From: Capsicum annuum | Taxonomy: Eukaryota > Streptophyta > Magnoliopsida > Solanales > Solanaceae | Length of the DNA: 64,000 bases | Direction: 5' to 3' | Assembly (NCBI RefSeq): GCF_002878395.1 | Contig: NC_061115.1 | Coordinates: 153,541,714-153,605,713 of the forward strand | Shown: positions 56,686 through 64,000 of the stretch, piece by piece | How positions within the stretch are numbered: the first letter of the stretch is position 1 | Layout of the letters: every line of letters starts with the position of its first letter | The notes under the pieces: model-generated | Told to the model about the DNA's origin: nothing | What the model saw: the letters and a program-made list of their open reading frames with translations, nothing else | Databases searched by the model: none | Made by a program: the position numbers and the translations under genes

Positions 56686-59600
56686 TGTAAAACCCCGAGA
56701 TCCTATCCTGAGATGTCACACGGTGCTTATGACCCCGAAGGACCATAAGCTAACCCTTTACTGATATCTGTACCTGTACACTGCATAATATTTGAAATAA
56801 ATGTGGAAACTAGCCATAAGGTTCAACACATCTAAGAATACTCATAATACAGAAAACTGAATACTAATACAGCCGTCTGCAAAGCCTCTAAATTGTCTGA
56901 ACTGTAGAGTTGATGGGACAGGTCCTCAACTAACTACGTCAACTGAAAATAAACAAAGTCTGGAGCAATAATAGTAAACTAAGATTCTAACTGGGACCGA
57001 ACTGCAGGGGATAATCTGGATCCTGTGCTTCTGAACCTATGGTGTCAAATAAAACACCATAGCGCAAATGCATCAGTACAGGAATATACCGAGTATGTAG
57101 ATGAGGTAGGCTAATGCAAGGGCTCATGCATGCACAACATCTAAACTAAATAATCGTGAAAATGCCGCATGAGGACACATACATGAATGCACAGACCATA
57201 AATACAATCATCGCAACTCTAGATACTGAAACTCGAATACCACTTTACTACGGACTGAACTCACTACTAAAACTGAGATACTAAATCAATGACTCATCTG
57301 ATACTGATAACTAAGGATCTGGATGTACTTACATTAAGGACTGAAATCTAAGCTTACTATTTTCGACTGACAAAATTAGAGATCAACTTTTCTAACAGAT
57401 TATTCCAGAGCAATTCTCAGTGATAAGAAGTATAATCATGTCCGAATCTGAAAACATAAATACTTAATAGAATCTAAGATAGCTATTAAGCTTATCTAGA
57501 GGCATATCTCCGAATATGAAATCAAATAACTGTATATAAGACCAAGCCTATTTGACGGGATGGTCCATAAATCAATGGAACTATCTGAGTTCCTCACTGA
57601 GATAAATGACTGTACCACACAGTCCTGATTTTTGAAGAATGATTCTGAAACTGAGACTGAATTTAAAACTAAAATTGTGAGAAGTAGTCATCTAACTGAT
57701 ATGCTCCAACCTACCACAGGTGGGGTCCAACCTTAACCCCCGGTTGGGAGGGTGCTAATACCGTGCCACGGGTAAAGATATTATCTTTTCTCTAAGGTCA
57801 GTCTCTCTGGCGGTGACCATCAATAGGGTGTCAAGCTTGCTTGACAGGTGACTCCTTTTTCTGTGCTGGCTACATAGTTCTGGAATACAATGATTGCTTC
57901 TAAGAATCACAACCTCTACTAGCAGGTAGTTCTCATCCTTGGGTTCGCTCGGTGCTGAACCCTACTCCCAACTAAAAGACTCTGGGTTTATTATTAGACT
58001 GTACTAGACAAAGATGAATTTGATACTGATTACGTTTCTCAAAAGATCTGACTGAGTTACGCAGAGATTACTTAGTTTCGTATCTGATGGAAAAGATATC
58101 GAATCATGGCATCTGACTGACAATACAGAGCTTGAGTAGATTACTTAAATTTCTTCTGAGATTAGAATTGAATCACTTGAATACTATTAGAACTAAGCTG
58201 ATTACAGGACTGAGGCTAGATTACTAGTGATACAAATATTACAAAGATAACTTAGCTTTCTTAAGTTCTGTACTTGTCTGAGGATACAGAGTTCTATAAT
58301 TCACTAAGTTCTGAGAATCATGGCTCGACTGGAATTATTGAGAAACTGACATGGGCTCTAGACAACAGCTCTATTATCGAGTATAAATACCCCCAGGACT
58401 CGATAACATAAAAGTAAAGCATAATCATTCATTCATCATCACGTTCATTCGTTCATCATCACAATCATTCATGTCTCATCACAATTAATAAAACATCTCA
58501 TAATTATTAAAGCATCATCATAATCATTAAAGCATTTTCATAGTCACCGAGGGGCCACTTTAGGCATCTCAAAATCATAATCATCTAGTAACGTAGGGGA
58601 AAATATGCTACTAGATCGTACTCCATTCAACAAGGTTTTACCTCAGCTATTTCATACCTATTTCAGTCTTGACATGTGTTTGGGTATCCCATGGCTCGGG
58701 GAAACTTCATACTATCACGTCATAAATTACTTGCTAACCACTTGGCATGTATTAAAAGCTTATCATATATCAAAGAGCACTTAATTGGGGAATTTCAACA
58801 ATCACATCTCCACTTGTTCACTAGGGTCTTTCAACAACCACTAGGCATGCACGGGTTCATACTTATTTGGGAGTTTCCTACTACCATGGAATAATTCATT
58901 CACTTGGGCATTTTTATCAAACACTAAGCATGCTTAAACTAACTCACAATTTGGGGTTTCCTATTCAACATACTATAATGGACCTTATGCTTCTCGTAAG
59001 CTCTTTATCAAACCTATGGGGGACATGCTTTGCTTATTCAATCATTTCTACATGCAATAGTCATGAACACATCACATGGAAAAACAACTTCAAGAGGTTC
59101 TATCGCATGAGTTCCACATACTAGGGTCAAAGCTCATAAATTTTGTAGACAAACATAAATCAAAACTCAACAACACATTGAACATCCATTTCAACTCATA
59201 CAAATCATTAACAACGCATAAACATAAAAATCTTTGAGTTTTAAAAAGGGTGCTTGAGCTTCTTGGATGAAAGGGACCCAAGAATCAACATCAACATACC
59301 TTAATCTTTGAAATTGGATAAATTCTAATGCTTGAGACTCTATCTGTACTCATAATAAATGATTCTCGAAGCCCACACTATGAGGAGCTTGTTTCTTAGA
59401 GATATCTTGAAGAATTTATGGATGAATTTTTGGAAGAGTAGGGTTCTTGAGGAAACCCTAGATAGATATTCTTGAGAGAATTGAAAGAGAAAATGATAAA
59501 ATTAGGGTTTTAAAAGTGGGTTCTCATATTTGTAGAGGCTCCCAAAAGGTGGAAATTGACCAAAATACCCTTGCAAAAACATTTTAAAATTGCTGAAAAA

Positions 59601-60150
59601 AATAGTTGACGATATTCGTGACAAGCCGTCCGGCTCGTGATAGGCCGTCACGAATTGTCGTCACAAAAATGGTGGATTTTGTGAATTTCTGCCTTAAGGT
59701 GGCGATATTTTGTGACGGGCCGTCAGGCTTGTGACAAGTCGTCACAAAAGGTCATCACGGATTTTCTAGGCTGACACGCTGGAGTAAAATAAGCATAACT
59801 CTTTGCTCTGATATCGGTTTTGGACAAAATTGGTATTGTTGGAAAGATAATTCAAAGATCTTTCATATGATATATGGTAGGTCCTATAATTCGATATATA
59901 CAAGGAGTTAGGTCGATTGAAGTTGACCTAAATTTTGACGGGCACTAAAACTAGAACGATACGAAAACTTTCAACTCATCCATGAGTTAGGGGACCTCTG
60001 TGATCTTAATTCATGCTTAAATTGATTCCCACACGATTCAAAGTATTTCATACTTGGGAGGATATTTCTGAAACATTTTGACTCGGATTTTCTCTTTACC
60101 AAAATACGCTCTAGGGCTCGGACTGGAAGAGGATTTTGTGGGGCATTATG
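56686..60150 (-). mobile_element. 3' LTR of gag-only gypsy element E (3465 bp)
   Basis: On the minus strand it begins near 60150 (CATAATGCCCC, first bases mutated from TGTAATG) right after a PPT and ends at 56686 with ..GGGGTTTTACA. It inserted into gypsy remnant F. It is homologous to the LTR starting at 62038, by eye in the low nineties percent, and lacks a ~36-bp segment present there at 62350-62385. Internal palindromic CGTCACG-type motifs at 59610-59765 are noted separately. Confidence 0.85.
59610..59765. repeat. Inverted and direct CGTCAC-type repeats in LTR
   Basis: 'gtgacaagccgtc', 'gtgataggccgtcacga', 'gtgacgggccgtc' and 'gtgacaagtcgtcaca' form a pair of similar hairpin-prone blocks. 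The LTR of element B carries a comparable GC-rich 'cgtcgcgcc' zone at 26340-26465. Possibly transcription-factor or methylation-related; unknown. Confidence 0.6.
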
Positions 60151-60165
60151 TTATCTCTCCCTTGA
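60151..60165 (-). promoter_or_regulatory. Polypurine tract, element E
   Basis: On the minus strand CAAGGGAGAGATAA adjoins the LTR start. Confidence 0.8.
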
Positions 60166-60823
60166 GAACATTCGTCCTTGAATGTCGCTTGATAGACTGA
60201 GAAGACGGATCCATAGAACTAACTCAAGAAATAGAAATATCTCAGATCAGGACTATGCAACTGGAATGACTGACATATAGAGTTCTCACACTGGGCATGC
60301 ATATCTGATGCATGAAATACTGACAGAACACACGCTGACAAGATGAACTTTTTCTACTGAATGTACATATCTAATGCATGAATGTCTAACTGAACTGACT
60401 TCCAAAAGCATGATCGACAACACAATGACAACTGATGCTAACTTCATAAAGAAAATTTGAACGTGCATCGGGATGAATCTAATAGCATGCAACATGATAA
60501 TACTATGGGGTATCTCCCACTTGGGACTCTATGTCCCTCTAAACACACTTCACTAAAATATTAAGCGGTGCGTGGGGCACCTACAGACTGGGTCATGATT
60601 GATCGGTCAATATCTAAAACTCATGCATGACTCATGGTAACATATAAGCTCAAAATGGGAGCAAAGGATCTATCAATGCATATCATAAAGATAAAAGGGC
60701 TGATAATATACCCGGGTCTATTTAAGGGGATCTTTCCCGATCAAGGAGAGCGTGAAGTGCATATAGTCTGTTATAAGTTAATGGACGACTATGCTGACTT
60801 CGGGGACCTAGCTTAGGATAGTC
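60166..60823 (-). other. 3' untranslated region of element E, pol deleted
   Basis: Between the end of the gag zinc knuckle (60824) and the PPT there are only ~660 bp, without protease, RT or integrase. The sequence resembles the 3' internal end of element A (2896-5341). The whole pol gene is absent. Confidence 0.7.
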
Positions 60824-61813
60824 TCAAACTTTGTGACCGGTCTCGCTGCATCCAAAGCACACATCACTATCGGCTCTACATACACCCTTATGATTTTTAC
60901 CACATTCTTCATACAGCGGGTAGGTAAGACTCCTACTCTCAGTACTCTAGATCTTGGAGTATGGTGCACTAGCTGAGGATGGAGTTGGGACTGAAAACTT
61001 CTGACTATGGCGAGAACGGTTACCACTCCGTGACCCTTCTTGGGAGAAACTATGACTACTTATTTTGGCTCTCTTACTCTTTCTGTCTCTTTCTTTCATT
61101 CTGTATGCCTCAATTTGTTGTGCATGAATCATTAGACTAGAAAGATCTATATCCTTATTGAGCATGGCAACTCTACACTCTTTCAACACATCACTTGATA
61201 CCCCAGTTAGCAACTTACTTATACTCGCTCTAGGGTCAGCTATCAAGTTGGGAGCATACTTAGCTAATTGGTTAAACTTAAGACAATAGTCTTTCATTGT
61301 TAGGAAGCCTTCCCTTAGGTTCATAAATTCTTCTACCTTAGATTCTCTCATCTCTAGGGGGAAAAACTTATCTAAAAAGGTATCCTAAAATACTTGCCAG
61401 GTCATGGGAGCATTATTCTCCCCTTTACTCTTCCTCCATGCTACAACCCAATCATAAGCAATATCCTTCAGCCTATAAGATGCTAACACAACACTCTCCT
61501 CCTCAGAAATATGCATAATCTGGGTGATCTTCTTCATTTTTTCTAAATAAAGCTGCGGGTCTTCACCTACTACTGACCCATAGAATTCTGGCGGGTTCAT
61601 TTTCATGAAACTTCTAACCCTGGCTGCGACGGTATTCCCATCTTGCTGGGGTGGAACTGTAGCCTGACAATTGCCCTAAACATTATTCACAGCTTGGGCT
61701 AGCACCTGAAAAGTTTCCTGAAACTCTGCATGTGACACACTCTCATTCTCTGGATCTACTAGCTGAGGAGGCTGGTCATCAACCCTATGGACAAAATCTT
61801 TGTGAGGAGGCAT
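60824..61813 (-). pseudogene. Gypsy gag with zinc knuckle, element E
   Basis: One reading frame from ATG 61811-61813 to TGA 60824-60826 (330 codons), interrupted by TAG near 61676, at 61385-61387 and at 60947-60949, with no frameshift. Content in order: polar N-terminus, M-N-P-P-E-F-Y-G, S-Y-R-L-K-D-I-A-Y-D-W (the retrotransposon gag core), L-D-K-F-F-P, M-K-D-Y-C-L-K-F-N-Q-L, a K/R-rich region, and C-F-G-C-x3-G-H of the zinc knuckle. The TGA lies where Arg is usual. It would form the particle, and since no pol exists in the element, it would depend on another element for copying. Confidence 0.85.
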
Positions 61814-62020
61814 ACTTTGTAATTGGAAGAAAGAAGTGGATTATACTAAGGATCAACTTGAGCTCATGCTCACTCACACAAAATGATCACTGAAAGAAGA
61901 GGAACTGCTTCTAGGAACATCCCGTAGCCTCTTGTACATAAATGTGGTGCGCTACACACCCATGCATAAGACTCTACTAGATGCGGCTTTTCAGACTCCC
62001 TAGGACACTCTTGAACCTTA

Positions 62021-62033
62021 GGCTCTGATACCA
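62021..62033 (-). promoter_or_regulatory. Primer binding site (initiator tRNA-Met), element E
   Basis: On the minus strand TGGTATCAGAGCC, separated by four bases from the LTR end at 62038. Confidence 0.92.
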
Positions 62034-62037
62034 AGTT

Positions 62038-64000
62038 TGTAACACCCTTAGATCCCATCCTGAGACATCACACGATGCTTATGACCCTGAAGGACCACAA
62101 GCTTACCCTTTACTGATATTTGTACCTGTATACTGCATAATATCTAAAATAAATGTGGAAACTAGTCATAAGGTTCAACACATCTAAGAATACTCATAAT
62201 ACAGAAAACTGAATACTAATACATCCATCTAAAAATCCTCTAAACTGTCTGAACTATAGAATTGATGGGACAAGTCCTTAACTAACTCCATCAACTGAAA
62301 ATAAAAAAAGTCTGGAGCAATAATAGTAAACTGAGATTCATCCTTGAAAGAAGAGGACTCACTGCTACTGCTGCTGACTGGGATGAACTTGTAGGGGATA
62401 ATCTGGATCCTGTGCTTCTGAGACTATGGTGTCAAATAAAACACCATAGCACAAATGCGTCAGTACAAGAATGTACCGAGTATGTAGACGAGGTAGGCTA
62501 ATGCAAGGGCTCATGTATTCACAATATCTAAACTGAATAATCATAAAAATACCGCATGAGGATACATACATTAATGCACAGACAATAAACACAATCATCG
62601 CAACTCTAGATACTGAAACCCGGATACCACTTTACTGCAAACTGAACTCACTACTAAAACTGAGATACTGAATCACTGACTCATTTGATACTGATAACTA
62701 AAGATCTGGATGTACTTAAATCAAGGACTGAACTCTGAGATTACTGTTTTTGACTGATAGAATTAGAGATCAACTTTTCTAACAAATTATTCTGAAGTGA
62801 TTCTCAATGATAAGAAGTATGATCACGTCAGAATCTGACAACATGAATACTTAATAGAATCTGAGATGGAGATCAAGCTTATCTGGCGGCATATCTTTGA
62901 ATATGATATCAAACAACTGTATATAAGACCAAGCCTATCTGACGGGATGGTCCATAAATCAATAGAACTATCTGAGTTCCTCACTGGGATAAACGACTAT
63001 ACCACATAGTCCTGATTTTTGAAGATTGATTCTGAAACTGAGATTGAATCTGAAACTAAAACTATGGGAAGTAGTCATCTAACCGACATGCCCCAACCTA
63101 CCACAGGTGGGGTCCAACCTCAACCCTCAGTTGAGAGGGTGCCAATACTGTGCCACGGGTAAAGACATTATCTTTTCTCTAAGGTCAGGCTCTCTGGCGG
63201 TGACCATCAATAGGATGTCAAGCTTGCTTGATAGGTGACTCCTTTTTTTGAGCTAGCTATATAGTTCAAGAACACAAGAATTGTTTCTAAGAATCACAAC
63301 CTCTATTAGTAGGTGATTTCTCATCCTTGGGTTCGCTCGATGCTGAATCCTACTCCCAACTAAAAGACTCTGGGTTGATTCTTAGACTGTACTAGGCAAA
63401 GATGAATCTAATACTAATCATTTTTCTTAAAAGATCTGACTGAGTTAAGCTGAGAGTACTTAGTTCTGTATCTGATAGAAAAGATATCAAATTATGGCAT
63501 CTGACTGACAATACAAAGTTTGAATAGATTACTCGAATTACTTCTGAGATTAGAATTGAATCACTAGAATACTATTAGAACTGAGTCGATTACAGGACTG
63601 GGGCTAGATTACTAGCGATACAGAGATTATAGAGATAATTGAGATTACTGAGCTTTTTTAAGTTCTGCACTTGTCTGAGGATACAGAGTTCTTTAATTCA
63701 CTAAGTTTTGAGAATTATGGCTCGATTGGAATTATCAAGAAACTGACACGGGCTCTACACAATAGCTTTATTGTCGGGTATAAATACCCCAGGACTCGAT
63801 GACATAAAAGTAAAGCATAATCATTCATTCATCATCACGTTTATTCATTTATCATCACAATCATTCATATCTCATTACAATCATTAAAATATCTCATAAT
63901 TATTAAAGCATCATCATAATCATTAAAGCATTTTCACAGTCACCGAGGGGTCACTTTAGGTATCTCAAAATCATAATCATATAGTAACGTAGTGAAAACA
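62038..64000 (-). mobile_element. 5' LTR of element E, cut by the window end
   Basis: It starts (its 3' end) at 62038 with TGTAACACCC and is aligned with 56686 onward as far as the window goes (64000 pairs with about 58610). About 1.5 kb should follow outside the window, where a target duplication could be checked. Confidence 0.88.

Noticed and set aside
59440..59510. 'aaaccctag' and 'ttagggtttta' phrases resembling plant telomere repeats
   Set aside because: Single motifs, not an array; part of LTR E.
1..64000. tRNA, rRNA genes, CRISPR arrays or bacterial-type operons
   Set aside because: None seen. The window is plant nuclear DNA; the tRNA-like motifs found are only retroelement primer sites.

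Overview
The window is a plant nuclear sequence, most likely from a dicot of the Solanaceae. I infer this from AT-rich intergenic DNA, several Ty3/gypsy and Ty1/copia elements primed by initiator tRNA-Met, CCGGCCC-ended hAT elements, a broken ERF gene, and an integrated pararetrovirus with a Solendovirus-like gene order. Two 100-base N runs show it comes from a draft assembly. I see no intact host gene. Almost everything is nested, decayed mobile DNA with islands of low-copy sequence.

Layout. 1-10061: a gypsy element without coding capacity (truncated 5' LTR 1604-2895, internal 2896-5341, 3' LTR 5342-7805) lies between two near-identical copies of a reversed LTR plus 163 bases of host flank. 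10062-14900: low-copy DNA with a Ulp1 protease terminal exon, a possible Mutator-like zinc knuckle, a minisatellite, a 17-C run, a Helitron-like terminus and a LINE RNase H scrap. 14783-16013: copia gag-protease remnant. 18577-20326: a complete non-autonomous hAT element with an 8-base target duplication, filled by a ~156-bp minisatellite that holds both assembly gaps. 20693-21137: an AP2/ERF transcription-factor pseudogene (minus strand). 22168-26064: a related hAT element that kept a broken transposase and is cut by a gypsy insertion.

26065-35607: full-length chromovirus (LTR, gag, PR, RT, RNase H, IN, chromodomain, LTR), dead through many stops. Its 3' LTR runs straight into a second PBS and a second partial gag (35608-36745), so LTR and internal regions are in tandem. 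36746-41452: LTR remnants of other gypsy lineages. 41455-44197: copia integrase-RT-RNase H remnant with PPT and LTR start. 45590-53240 (minus strand): a nearly whole, circularly permuted caulimovirid genome with a promoter-like TATA box, small repeated ORFs, a coiled-coil/zinc-knuckle capsid ORF, a movement protein-protease-RT-RNase H ORF and a further ORF, all broken. 55367-56685: decayed gypsy pol, interrupted by a minus-strand gag-only gypsy element (LTR 56686-60150, internal 60151-62037, LTR from 62038 past the window end).

The elements do not work together as a pathway. The shared theme is insertion, ectopic recombination and point decay. Points most worth checking are the permuted pararetrovirus with duplicated small ORFs, the autonomous/non-autonomous hAT pair sharing a minisatellite, a 538-bp mismatch-free tract between otherwise diverged LTRs, the ERF pseudogene, and stop codons biased to C-to-T changes.
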